Positions 55,114 to 63,453 of a stretch of DNA of 64,000 bases are shown here, one piece after another; position 1 is the first letter of the stretch; every line of letters begins with the position of its first letter. Below the pieces are notes generated by a model that saw nothing but the letters and a program-made list of their open reading frames with translations, was not told the DNA's origin and did no database searches. The DNA is from Mycolicibacterium hassiacum DSM 44199 (GTDB lineage: Bacteria > Actinomycetota > Actinomycetes > Mycobacteriales > Mycobacteriaceae): NCBI RefSeq assembly GCF_900603025.1, contig NZ_LR026975.1, positions 2,418,001 to 2,482,000 on the forward strand, read 5' to 3'. A program made the translations under genes and the position numbers.

Positions 55114-56394
55114 TCAGTCCTGTTGAGAGTGGTAGATGTCGGGCACACCGTCATGGTCGGCATCGAGGGTCTCGAGTTGTTCGATACGCCGGTAGGCGGC
55201 GTTGCGGCTCAGCAACACGATCGACGCCAGCAGCCCGGCGGCCACCGAACCGACGAGCACCCCGACCTTGACGTCGTCGCCGGTCGGCGTGTCGCCGAAC
55301 GCCAGCTCGCCGATCAACAACGACACGGTGAAGCCGATGCCGGCCAGCAGCGCCAGACCGAACACGTCGCGCCAGGCCAGGTCGTCGTCGAGTTCGGCGT
55401 GGGTGAAGGTGGCCAGCAGGAAGGTGGTGCCGAATACGCCGAGCAGTTTGCCCAGTACCAGCCCGGCCATCACCCCGACGGTGACCGGGTGGGTCAGTGC
55501 CGTGGCGAAACCGGACAGCCCGCCGACCGTCACGCCCGCGGCGAAGAAGGCGAACACCGGAACGGCGACGCCGGCCGACAGCGGGCGCAATCGGCGCTCG
55601 AGGTGCTCGGCCCAGCCGTTGCGGCCCAGCACCGGCACGGTGAAGCCGAGCAGCACCCCGGCGACGGTGGCGTGCACCCCGCTGGCGTGCAGTAGCGCCC
55701 ACGCGACCACCGCCGGCGGCAGCAGCAGCCACCAGGCCCGCACCCCACGCTGCACCGCGATCGCGAACACCGCGATGGTCAGCAGCGACAGCGCCAGCGG
55801 ACCGAGGTTGAGGTGATCGGTGTAGAAGAACGCGATGACGACGATCGCGAGCAGGTCGTCGACCACCGCGAGGGTGAGTAGGAACGTGCGCAGGGCGGCG
55901 GGCAGATGGGTCGACAGCACCGCGAGCACGGCCAGCGCGAACGCGACGTCGGTGGCGGTCGGCACCGCCCAGCCGGCGAGGTTCTGCGGCTGGCCCATGA
56001 CGAGGTTGATCGCGACGAAGATCACCGCGGGCATGACCATTCCGCCCACCGCGGCCAGGATCGGCAGCGCGGCGCGGCGCGGGTCGCGCAGGTCACCCGC
56101 GACGAACTCGCGTTTGAGCTCCAGCCCGACGACGAAGAAGAAGATCGCCAGCAGCCCGTCGGAGGCCCAGGCGGAGATGCTCAGGTTCAGGTGCAGCGAC
56201 TCGGGGCCGACAGTGAAGTCCGAGACCGCGTGGTAGCTGTGTGACCACGGCGAGTTCGCCCACGCCACGGCCAGCGTGGCCGCCACCAACAGCAGCATGC
56301 CGCCGACGGTCTCGCGGCGCAGCACCTCGGTCAGCCGGCTGACCTCGGCCCACGATCCGCGGGTCAGCAGGCGACGCGACGGTGCGTTGCTCAT
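55114..56394 (-). CDS. nhaA: NhaA-family Na+/H+ antiporter
   Basis: A 426-residue protein with about 12 membrane helices. The ion-binding double Asp is in [19 protein letters not shown], and [14 protein letters not shown] and [14 protein letters not shown] are NhaA signatures. A soluble tail ends with [17 protein letters not shown]. It exchanges Na+ for H+ and helps control cytoplasmic pH. It sits 27 bp before dxs on the same strand. Not at this position in M. tuberculosis. Confidence 0.92.
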   Translation of the reverse strand: MSNAPSRRLLTRGSWAEVSRLTEVLRRETVGGMLLLVAATLAVAWANSPWSHSYHAVSDFTVGPESLHLNLSISAWASDGLLAIFFFVVGLELKREFVAGDLRDPRRAALPILAAVGGMVMPAVIFVAINLVMGQPQNLAGWAVPTATDVAFALAVLAVLSTHLPAALRTFLLTLAVVDDLLAIVVIAFFYTDHLNLGPLALSLLTIAVFAIAVQRGVRAWWLLLPPAVVAWALLHASGVHATVAGVLLGFTVPVLGRNGWAEHLERRLRPLSAGVAVPVFAFFAAGVTVGGLSGFATALTHPVTVGVMAGLVLGKLLGVFGTTFLLATFTHAELDDDLAWRDVFGLALLAGIGFTVSLLIGELAFGDTPTGDDVKVGVLVGSVAAGLLASIVLLSRNAAYRRIEQLETLDADHDGVPDIYHSQQD

Positions 56395-56617
56395 CTCCGC
56401 TCCCGGGACGTCATCGGTGGCTCACTCGGTCGAATGTCGCGGCAGGCCGGCGCACGGGCGGCGACGCACGGGTGCGGCCGGGCTTTCCGGTAGATCCGAA
56501 CCTAGCAGCGGCGGGCCCCACCGCGCGCGCCGAGCGACCGGATGACATCGGGCGTCGGCACGGCGGCCGGCCGATAGACATGAAAACGGTTGTGCACCAA
56601 GTGTTGCTACTCAGCGC

Positions 56618-57097
56618 CTATACCGGCAGCCGGCGGGGCCGGTCCGAAGCGGGCCAGACGTAGGGCAGATCGTCGGGGACGTCGCCGAAGTACGGCCGGT
56701 AGTGGGCCGGGTCCTTGCGGAGCAGCGCCGACTGGTGGCGCCGGTGGAAATCGGGGTCGCCCAACCAGGGCGGCAGTTCGCCGGCGGCCGCCAGTTGCGA
56801 CTGGGAGCGCGGCGCGGCCACACCGGTGGCCCGGGCCAGATCGGTGACCAGGGTGGCCGCGCAGGTGTCGGCGGCACCGGAGGCGGACCAGATCGCGCAG
56901 ATGTCGAGTCCGTAGCGGGCGAGCGACTCCTCATAGCCCGCCCACATCGCCGCGGCCGGGTGGTGTCGCCAGCCGTAGCCCTCGACCGTCAGCGCGCGCA
57001 GCACCTGGATGGTCTCCACCCGTTGTTTGCCCAGCCGCCGGCGGTCCAGCACGCGGGCCGTCGCGGTGAAATCGGGAAACGGGAGAAACGTCTGCAT
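56618..57097 (-). CDS. MSMEG_6728-like protein (pyrimidine-dimer glycosylase-related)
   Basis: A 159-residue protein with MQTFLPFPDFTATARVLDRRRLGKQRVE at the N-terminus, which is the invariant start of the MSMEG_6728 family, followed by YGWRHHPAAAMWAGYEESLA and HQSALLRKDPAHYRPYF. The fold is related to T4 endonuclease V-type pyrimidine-dimer glycosylases. DNA repair is likely but not proven for this subfamily. Confidence 0.82.
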   Translation of the reverse strand: MQTFLPFPDFTATARVLDRRRLGKQRVETIQVLRALTVEGYGWRHHPAAAMWAGYEESLARYGLDICAIWSASGAADTCAATLVTDLARATGVAAPRSQSQLAAAGELPPWLGDPDFHRRHQSALLRKDPAHYRPYFGDVPDDLPYVWPASDRPRRLPV

Positions 57098-57227
57098 GGC
57101 GGTTCAGTGCGGACCGGCCGCCGGTGCGTCCGGCGCCGGCCGCGCGGCGGTTCCACCGACCCGCCCGTTGCGCATGCGTCCGTCCTCTCCCGACCGCCCG
57201 GCCGATCGGCCGGAACCCTGACGACTC

Positions 57228-57287
57228 AGGCCCCCAATTACCGGGCCCCCAATTACCGGGCCCCTGATACCTGGGCCCCTGATACCC
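57228..57287. repeat. Four tandem 15-bp units
   Basis: Two copies of (A/G)GGCCCCCAATTACC-type units and two of GGGCCCCTGATACC(T/C), at 57228, 57243, 57258 and 57273. It lies between the start of the glycosylase-like gene and the stop of the next gene, so it may affect expression. Minisatellite (VNTR) type. Confidence 0.85.
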
Positions 57288-57299
57288 GGCCGACGCCGG

Positions 57300-57794
57300 T
57301 CACAAACCCGGTGCCGCCGGCGCCGGCGTTGCCGCCCATCGCGCGACGGTCCGGGCGACCTCATCGGCCCCGGCATCGGTCTCGACGAAGGCGACGACGG
57401 TGGCCAGGCCGTGCAATCCGTTGATCGAACACTCGTAGCCGATGCGGTGCGCCAGCCGTCGCACCCAGTCCGCGGCGCGCCGCCGTTGTTCGGCCGAGAT
57501 CCGCCGAACGTCACAGACGATCAACAGCCGTTGGGCCGCAATGCCGATCGCGGCCGCGGTCAGCCGTTCCCGGAACAGTTGCTGCCATGCCCGCTGCGGA
57601 CGCCTGGTGTGACCGGGCGTCGCCGCGGCGAACAGCGAGCGCACCAGGTCACGGTCGACGACCGCGACGATCGACATGGCCGCGTCGGCCTGCGGGCCGG
57701 GCCCGGCGGCGGTGATCGCGTCGAACAGCTCCGACGGGCGGCCGAACACCATCGGTGCCCGCCCCCGCACCTGCAGGTCGTCGATCGCACCCAT
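57300..57794 (-). CDS. Hypothetical protein
   Basis: 164 residues from ATG 57794, chosen because GGAGGTG lies upstream; a start at 57809 is less likely. Segments MSIVAVVDRDLVRSLFAAA, QRLLIVCDVRRISAEQRRRA and NGLHGLATVVAFVETDAGADEV suggest an alpha/beta fold. No known motif. It is in a run of small unknown genes on the minus strand. Confidence 0.6.
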   Translation of the reverse strand: MGAIDDLQVRGRAPMVFGRPSELFDAITAAGPGPQADAAMSIVAVVDRDLVRSLFAAATPGHTRRPQRAWQQLFRERLTAAAIGIAAQRLLIVCDVRRISAEQRRRAADWVRRLAHRIGYECSINGLHGLATVVAFVETDAGADEVARTVARWAATPAPAAPGL

Positions 57795-57837
57795 CCCTCC
57801 CACCTCCACTCACCCTCGACCCCGGGGGTCGGGGTCG

Positions 57838-58293
57838 TTATCCCACCCGGGCCGGCTCACCTGCCTGCGCGGCCACCACGCGTTCCCGCTCGGCGGTGAG
57901 GTCCAGCGCGACGCGCAGGCCGTCGCGATAACCGGTGGCCTCGTCGCCCGAGTAGTCGCTGGCCGCATTGCGCAACCCGTGGTTGAGCCGCTCGGTCACT
58001 GTCCGCAGCGCCGCGAGAACACGGGCCCGATCCCGGTCAGCCCGACCGTCGCCGTCGACCTGATCGATGAAATGCGCTGCTGCGATTGCGATCTCATCCA
58101 GAACGCAGATCCGCGCGAAGCGCAGCGCCGCTTCCTTGCCTTTCCGGTACTCGGCGCTGCCGTCATCACCGATGTCGTGACCGGCCCGGTCCAGCGCCCG
58201 CTCCAGCAGTTCCATGTCCACCATCACGCCCGGTCGGCCCCCGTCGGGCACGCGCTGCCCGGAAGGCTCGGAATGCTCGGGCACGGCATCCAT
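57838..58293 (-). CDS. Hypothetical helical protein
   Basis: 151 residues from ATG 58293, preceded by GGGGAGGGG. Mostly helical: MVDMELLERALDRAGHDIGD, CVLDEIAIAAAHFIDQVDGD, VLAALRTVTERLNHGL, ATGYRDGLRVALDLTAERER. No recognised family. Confidence 0.6.
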   Translation of the reverse strand: MDAVPEHSEPSGQRVPDGGRPGVMVDMELLERALDRAGHDIGDDGSAEYRKGKEAALRFARICVLDEIAIAAAHFIDQVDGDGRADRDRARVLAALRTVTERLNHGLRNAASDYSGDEATGYRDGLRVALDLTAERERVVAAQAGEPARVG

Positions 58294-58545
58294 GTCCGCT
58301 CGCCCCTCCCCTGTCCTATCCGACGTCCTATCCGACCAACACAACAAAACACCTCACCAATAAGAAAGCGCTCCGAATTCCTGCGAATTCCGGGAAGTAC
58401 AAATTTCTCGCAGACGTGTTAGCCACCCGAGTTCTTTCGAGAAATTCCGTTCCACGCGGAAATTTTCATGCGCGCATTCGCCGCACATGGCCGGCACGAT
58501 CCCGTGGACTGCCTCAAAGTGCCGAGGCCCGGCTGTCTACGCAGA

Positions 58546-58674
58546 TCACGCCACGTCCTGGCGATCCCGGCGCTTCCGCTTGGGCTCCTCGCCCGCCGTC
58601 GATTTCGCCCGCTTGAGCGCGCGCCGCTCCTTGAGCGTCATTGTCGGTTTCTTCGGCTGCGACCGTTTGGCCAT
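58546..58674 (-). CDS. 42-residue conserved-type basic small protein
   Basis: ATG 58674 after AAAGGAGC encodes MAKRSQPKKPTMTLKERRAL followed by KRAKSTAGEEPKRKRRDRQD and a final VA, stop at 58546. Extremely basic (about 40 percent Lys/Arg), with a good ribosome site at the right distance. Such tiny Lys/Arg-rich proteins are widespread in actinobacteria and look like ribosome- or nucleic-acid-associated proteins. Below the length at which most gene callers report, and not part of any larger frame. Confidence 0.82.
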   Translation of the reverse strand: MAKRSQPKKPTMTLKERRALKRAKSTAGEEPKRKRRDRQDVA

Positions 58675-58780
58675 CGTTGCTCCTTTTCACGAGGCAACCA
58701 TCACCGGTCCCGACCATACCCGAGAAAAAAATAAACGCCAGTCAACACGATTACCGCCGTGCACGGCGGCGCGAACCGGC

Positions 58781-60010
58781 TCAGCGCACCAGCACCGCGA
58801 CGCACTCGACGTGATGGGTCAGCGGGAACGAGTCGAACACCCGGATCTCCTCGACGGTGTAGCCGTGCCTCCGGTACAGCCCGATGTCGCGGGCGAATGC
58901 CGCCGCCTCACAACCGATGTGGATCACCCGCGGCACCCCGGCGGCGGCCAGCAACTCGATCACCTCCCGCCCCGCCCCGGTCCGCGGCGGGTCGAGCACC
59001 GCCACGTCGGCGCGGTCGCGCCGCGCGGTCAGCGCACGCCGCACCGAATCGGTGACCACCGACACCCACCCGAGATCGGCCAGCGCCGCGCGGGCCGCCC
59101 GGCCCGCCGCCCGCGAGGTGTCGACGGTGACGACCCGACCCGTCTCACCCACCGCCTGGGCCATTACAGCCGCGAAAACGCCTGCGCCGCCGTACAAGTC
59201 CCACGCCGTCATGCCCTCGCTGAGCTGTGCCCGGTCGGCCACGAACGCGCTGTAGCTGCGGGCGGCGTCGCGGTGGGCCTGCCAGAACGCGGTCACCGGC
59301 ACCCGCCACATCCGCTCCCCCACCCGCTGCACCGCCTCGTAGTCACCTTCCACCACGTCGGTCGGGACGCGCCGGCCGGCCCGCGGCCCGGACTGCACCA
59401 CATGCCGGTGACCGTCGTCGTCGAGCACCACGTGCAGCTGAGCCCCCGGACGCCATCGCCGCCCGGCCAGGCCGGCGAGCAGTCCGGCGGGCACCTGGGC
59501 GCAGTCCAGCCGGGGGACGAGCTCGGCGCTGTGGTAGCGGTGGAACCCCGCGACGCCGTCCGCCGAGGTGTCCAGCCGCACCCGGGTGCGCCAGCCCGTC
59601 GCGCCGGCCTCGCCCAGTTCCTCGGCGGTCGCCTCGTCCTCGTCGCACCAGTGGTAGCCGCCCAGCCGCGCCAGCTGGTTGGCCACCACCGCGCCCTTGA
59701 TCCGGCGGGCGGCCGCCGGTTCGGCGAAGGCGAGATCGCAGCACCCGGCGCCGTCCACCCCGGCGATCGGGCACAGCGACGGCACCCGGTCGGGTGACGG
59801 TTCGAGGATCCGCACCGCCTCCGCGTGCGCGTAGGAGCCGCGCTCGGCGACGAGCCGGGCCCGCACCGTCTCGCCGGGCAGCGCGTAGCGGACGAACACC
59901 ACCCGGCCGTCGTGGCGGGCGACGCAGCTGCCGCCGTTGGCGGGGGCGGCGACGGTCAGGGTCAACTCGGGCCCGGGCTGCGGGGCCGCTGTGGCGGGGT
60001 CGGGTGTCAA
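58781..60010 (-). CDS. TrmA/RumA-family RNA (uracil-5-) methyltransferase
   Basis: 409 residues from TTG 60010, which overlaps the permease stop as TTGA. An N-terminal TRAM domain (LTVAAPANGGSCVARHDGRVVFV) precedes the SAM domain with WDLYGGAGVFAAVMAQAVG, then VAVLDPPRTGAGREVIELL and the catalytic Cys in VIHIGCEAAAFARDI, where the family usually has SCNP. That is unusual and may mean altered catalysis. In the place of Rv2689c. Confidence 0.85.
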   Translation of the reverse strand: MTPDPATAAPQPGPELTLTVAAPANGGSCVARHDGRVVFVRYALPGETVRARLVAERGSYAHAEAVRILEPSPDRVPSLCPIAGVDGAGCCDLAFAEPAAARRIKGAVVANQLARLGGYHWCDEDEATAEELGEAGATGWRTRVRLDTSADGVAGFHRYHSAELVPRLDCAQVPAGLLAGLAGRRWRPGAQLHVVLDDDGHRHVVQSGPRAGRRVPTDVVEGDYEAVQRVGERMWRVPVTAFWQAHRDAARSYSAFVADRAQLSEGMTAWDLYGGAGVFAAVMAQAVGETGRVVTVDTSRAAGRAARAALADLGWVSVVTDSVRRALTARRDRADVAVLDPPRTGAGREVIELLAAAGVPRVIHIGCEAAAFARDIGLYRRHGYTVEEIRVFDSFPLTHHVECVAVLVR

Positions 60011-61998
60011 TCCAGGAATCCTCTGCGTGTGTCGCCGGGCTCCGGCCGCGGCGGTTGGCTGCGTAGCCGCGCCGAGGAGTTCAGCTGCCAGGGCACCGAC
60101 GTCACCATCACGTTGGGCTCGAACAGCAGTCTGCCCTTGAGTCGCAGCGCGCTCTGGTTGTGCAGCAGTTGCTCCCACCAGTGTCCCACGACGTACTCGG
60201 GGATGAAAACGGTCACCACCGTGCGGGGCGACTCCTTGGTCACCCGCTTGACGTAATCCAGTACGGGGCGCGTGATCTCGCGGTAGGGCGAGGCGATCAC
60301 CTTCAACGGCACACTGATGTCGCTGTCCTGCCACTTGTGCACCAGCGCGCGGGTCTCGGCGTCGTCGACGCTGACCGTGATCGCCTCGAGCACGTCCGGG
60401 CGGGTGGCCCGGGCGTAGGCCAGCGCCCGCCGGGTCGGCAGGTGCAGGTTCGACACCAGCACGATCGCGTGGTTGCGGCTCGGCAGCACCATGTCGTCGT
60501 CGCCCGCCTGCAGATCCAGCTCCCGCGCGATCGTCTCGTAGTGGCGCCGGATCAGCTTCATCAGCCCGTACAGGGCGGCCATCGCGAGAATCGCGATCCA
60601 CGCACCGGCCAGGAACTTCGAGACGACCACGACCACGAACACGGTCGCGGTGCACGCGCAGCCGATCGCGTTGATCACCCGCGACCGCCGCATGCGCGCG
60701 CGCATCGCGGAATCGGTCTCGGTGCGCAGCAGCCGGGTCCAGTGCCGCACCATGCCCAGCTGGCTGAGCGTGAACGAGACGAACACCCCGACGACGTAGA
60801 GCTGGTTGAGCACGGTCACCTCGGCGTCGAACGCCCAGATGAACGCCATCGCGGCCAGCGCCACGAACAGGATGCCGTTGGAGAACGTCAGCCGGTCACC
60901 ACGGGTGTGCAGCTGCCGCGGCAGATAACGGTCCTGCGCCAGAATCGATCCCAGTACCGGGAAGCCGTTGAAGGCGGTGTTGGCGGCCAGCACCAGGATC
61001 AGCGCCGTGACCACCGCGATCACGTACACCCCCGCGCTGAAGTCGCCGAACACCGCCTCGGCCAGTTGGGCGATCAGCGTCTTCTGGTGATAGTCGGCCG
61101 GCGCGCCGATCAGCTGTTCGGCCGGCTGTTCGACGATCTGCACGCCGGTCCGGCGGGCCAACACGATGATCCCGATGAACATCGTCACCGACAGCGCGCC
61201 CACCATCGCCAGCGTCACGGCGGCGTTGCGCGACTTGGGTTTCCGGAAGGCCGGTACCCCGTTGCTGATCGCCTCCACACCGGTCAGCGCCGCACTGCCC
61301 GACGAAAACGCCCGGGCGACAAGGAAAACCAGTGCCAGGCCGAGGATCTCGCCGTGTTCGGGCTGCATCTCGAAGTCGGCCGACGGTGCGCGCAGCGGGG
61401 TGTCGAACGCATAGATCTGGATGAACCCCCAGCCCAGCATCACGAACATCCCGACCAGGAACGCGTAGGTGGGCACCGCGAAAGCCCGGCCGGACTCGCG
61501 GATCCCGCGCATGTTCAGCGCCGCCAGCAGCAGGATCGCGGCCACCGCGAACGCCACCTTGTGGTGGTTGACCGTCGGCACCACCGAGCCGATGTTGGAC
61601 ATCGCCGCGGCCACCGACACCGCCACCGTCAGCACGTAGTCGACCAGCAGAGCGGCGGCCACCGTCAGGCCCGCGGTCGGCCCCAGGTTGGTGGAGACCA
61701 CCTCGTAGTCGCCGCCGCCGGACGGGTAGGCGTACACGTTCTGGCGGTAGCTGGCGATGACGATGAGCATCACCACCGCGACCGCGAGCCCGATCCAGGG
61801 CGCCATCGAATAGGCGGTCAGGCCCGCCACCGACAGCACCAGGAAGATCTCCTCGGGGGCGTAGGCGACCGAGGACAACGCGTCGGAGGCGAACACCGGC
61901 AGCGCGATGCGCTTGGGGAGCAGGGTGTGCGCAAGCCGGTCGCTGCGGAACGGCCGGCCCAGGACCAACCGTCTGGCGACGGTCGAAAGCTTGGACAC
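60007..61998 (-). CDS. KimA-like APC-superfamily permease
   Basis: 663 residues from GTG 61998. Twelve predicted helices with PVFASDALSSVAYAPEEIFLVL, YPSGGGDYEVVSTNLGPTAG and VDYVLTVAVSVAAAMSNI, which strongly resemble Bacillus KimA, an H+/K+ symporter. A cytoplasmic C-terminal domain of about 180 residues (SRNHAIVLVSNLHLPTRRALA, TVVTVFIPEYVVGHWWEQL) is of universal-stress type, as in KimA. Same place as Rv2690c. K+ uptake is inferred and supported by the divergent ceoBC pair. Confidence 0.8.
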   Translation of the reverse strand: MSKLSTVARRLVLGRPFRSDRLAHTLLPKRIALPVFASDALSSVAYAPEEIFLVLSVAGLTAYSMAPWIGLAVAVVMLIVIASYRQNVYAYPSGGGDYEVVSTNLGPTAGLTVAAALLVDYVLTVAVSVAAAMSNIGSVVPTVNHHKVAFAVAAILLLAALNMRGIRESGRAFAVPTYAFLVGMFVMLGWGFIQIYAFDTPLRAPSADFEMQPEHGEILGLALVFLVARAFSSGSAALTGVEAISNGVPAFRKPKSRNAAVTLAMVGALSVTMFIGIIVLARRTGVQIVEQPAEQLIGAPADYHQKTLIAQLAEAVFGDFSAGVYVIAVVTALILVLAANTAFNGFPVLGSILAQDRYLPRQLHTRGDRLTFSNGILFVALAAMAFIWAFDAEVTVLNQLYVVGVFVSFTLSQLGMVRHWTRLLRTETDSAMRARMRRSRVINAIGCACTATVFVVVVVSKFLAGAWIAILAMAALYGLMKLIRRHYETIARELDLQAGDDDMVLPSRNHAIVLVSNLHLPTRRALAYARATRPDVLEAITVSVDDAETRALVHKWQDSDISVPLKVIASPYREITRPVLDYVKRVTKESPRTVVTVFIPEYVVGHWWEQLLHNQSALRLKGRLLFEPNVMVTSVPWQLNSSARLRSQPPRPEPGDTRRGFLD

Positions 61999-62081
61999 GA
62001 GTGCCAAGGGTAAGCCCGACCACCAACTTCCGTGCAGAAGCTGTAGCGTTCGGATTGCGCATTCCAACAGGAGGACGTCAG

Positions 62082-62762
62082 GTGCGAGTAGTGGTGATGG
62101 GATGCGGCCGCGTCGGCGCATCACTGGCGGACAGTCTGGCCCGGATCGGTCACGACGTCGCCGTCATCGACCGTGACAGCACGGCCTTCCACCGGTTGTC
62201 GCCGGACTTTCCCGGCGAACGGGTCGTGGGCATGGGGTTCGACCGCGACGTGCTGCTGAAGGCGGGGATCGAGGAGGCCGGGGCGTTCGCCGCGGTGTCG
62301 TCGGGCGACAACTCCAACATCATCTCGGCGCGGGTGGCGCGCGAGACCTTCGGGGTCGAGCGGGTGGTGGCCCGGATCTACGACGCCAAGCGCGCGGCGG
62401 TGTACGAGCGGCTGGGCATCCCGACGGTGGCCACCGTGCCGTGGACGACCGACCGGCTGCTGCATGTGCTGACCCGCGAGTCCGAGACCACCCGATGGCG
62501 CGATCCGACCGGCAACGTCGGGGTGACCGAGCTGAACCTGCACGAGGGCTGGGTGGGCCGGCGGATTACCGAGCTGGAGGCGGCCACCGGCGGCCGGGTG
62601 GCGTTCATGATCCGGTTCGGCGCGGGCCTGCTGCCCGACGCGAAAACCGTGATCCAGGCCAGCGATCAGGTGTACATGGCCGCGATCGCCGGGCATATCG
62701 CCGAGGCCCTGGCGATCGCGGCGCTGCCGCCGAGTGAGGACATCGAGGAGCAGCGTCGATGA
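62082..62762 (+). CDS. ceoB: TrkA-type K+ transport regulator CeoB
   Basis: 226 residues from GTG 62082 after AACAGGAGG. An NAD-binding RCK/KTN domain (VVVMGCGRVGASLADSLARIGHDVAVIDRD) is followed by a TrkA-C domain (VTELNLHEGWVGRRITELEA). Binds NAD(H) and gates K+ channels or transporters. Divergent from the KimA-like permease with an 83-bp gap, and overlapping ceoC by 4 bp. Equivalent to Rv2691. Confidence 0.93.
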   Translation: MRVVVMGCGRVGASLADSLARIGHDVAVIDRDSTAFHRLSPDFPGERVVGMGFDRDVLLKAGIEEAGAFAAVSSGDNSNIISARVARETFGVERVVARIYDAKRAAVYERLGIPTVATVPWTTDRLLHVLTRESETTRWRDPTGNVGVTELNLHEGWVGRRITELEAATGGRVAFMIRFGAGLLPDAKTVIQASDQVYMAAIAGHIAEALAIAALPPSEDIEEQRR

Positions 62763-63424
62763 GGGTCGCGATCGCCGGCGCGGGTGCGGTCGGCAGGTCC
62801 ATCGCCCGTGAACTGGTCGAAACCCACGAGGTCACGCTGATCGAGCGCAACCCGGACCACATCGACGTCGACGCCATCCCGGGGGCGCAGTGGCGGCTCG
62901 GGGACGCCTGCGAGCTGAGCCTGCTGGAGTCGCTCAAACTCGAGGAGTTCGACGTCGTGATCGCCGCCACCGGCGACGACAAGGTCAACGTCGTGCTCAG
63001 CCTGCTGGCCAAGACGGAGTTCGCCGTGCCGCGGGTGGTGGCCCGGGTCAACGACCCCCGCAACGAGTGGCTGTTCAACGAGACCTGGGGCGTCGACGTC
63101 GCGGTGTCCACACCGCGGATGCTCGCCTCGCTGGTGGAGGAGGCGGTCGCGGTCGGCGATCTGGTGCGGTTGATGGAGTTCCGCAAGGGCCAGGCCAACC
63201 TGGTCGAGATCACCCTGCCCGACGACACCCCGTGGGGCGGCAAACCGGTCAAGCGGCTCGAGCTGCCCCGCGACGCGGCGCTGGTGACCATCCTGCGCGG
63301 GTCGCGGGTGATCGTGCCGGAGCCCGACGAGCCGCTGGAGGGCGGCGACGAGTTGCTGTTCGTCGCGGTCACCGAGGTCGAGGAGGAGCTGCAGCGCCTG
63401 CTGCTGCATCCGCAGTCGCGCTGA
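62759..63424 (+). CDS. ceoC: TrkA-type K+ transport regulator CeoC
   Basis: A 221-residue RCK protein: VAIAGAGAVGRSIARELVE (Rossmann), AATGDDKVNVVLSLLAKTEF, then a TrkA-C domain (LVEITLPDDTPWGGKPVKRL). Coupled to ceoB by ATGA. No TrkH/KtrB pore gene is in the window. Equivalent to Rv2692. Confidence 0.93.
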   Translation: MRVAIAGAGAVGRSIARELVETHEVTLIERNPDHIDVDAIPGAQWRLGDACELSLLESLKLEEFDVVIAATGDDKVNVVLSLLAKTEFAVPRVVARVNDPRNEWLFNETWGVDVAVSTPRMLASLVEEAVAVGDLVRLMEFRKGQANLVEITLPDDTPWGGKPVKRLELPRDAALVTILRGSRVIVPEPDEPLEGGDELLFVAVTEVEEELQRLLLHPQSR

Positions 63425-63448
63425 GTTCACGCGCCGAGTTCACGCGCC
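63423..63448. repeat. 13-bp tandem duplication at the ceoC stop
   Basis: GAGTTCACGCGCC twice (63423-63435, 63436-63448), followed by a partial third copy GAGTTTCA. Between two convergent genes; no terminator hairpin is visible. Confidence 0.85.
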
Positions 63449-63453
63449 GAGTT

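Noticed and set aside
53182..55695. An 837-residue plus-strand frame opposite dxs and nhaA
   Set aside because: Both minus-strand genes are unmistakable; the antisense frame spans two genes and has no domain.
58514..58717. A 67-residue minus-strand frame around the small basic protein gene
   Set aside because: A different frame from the basic protein, with a weak start and low-complexity product; the 42-residue frame has the proper ribosome site.
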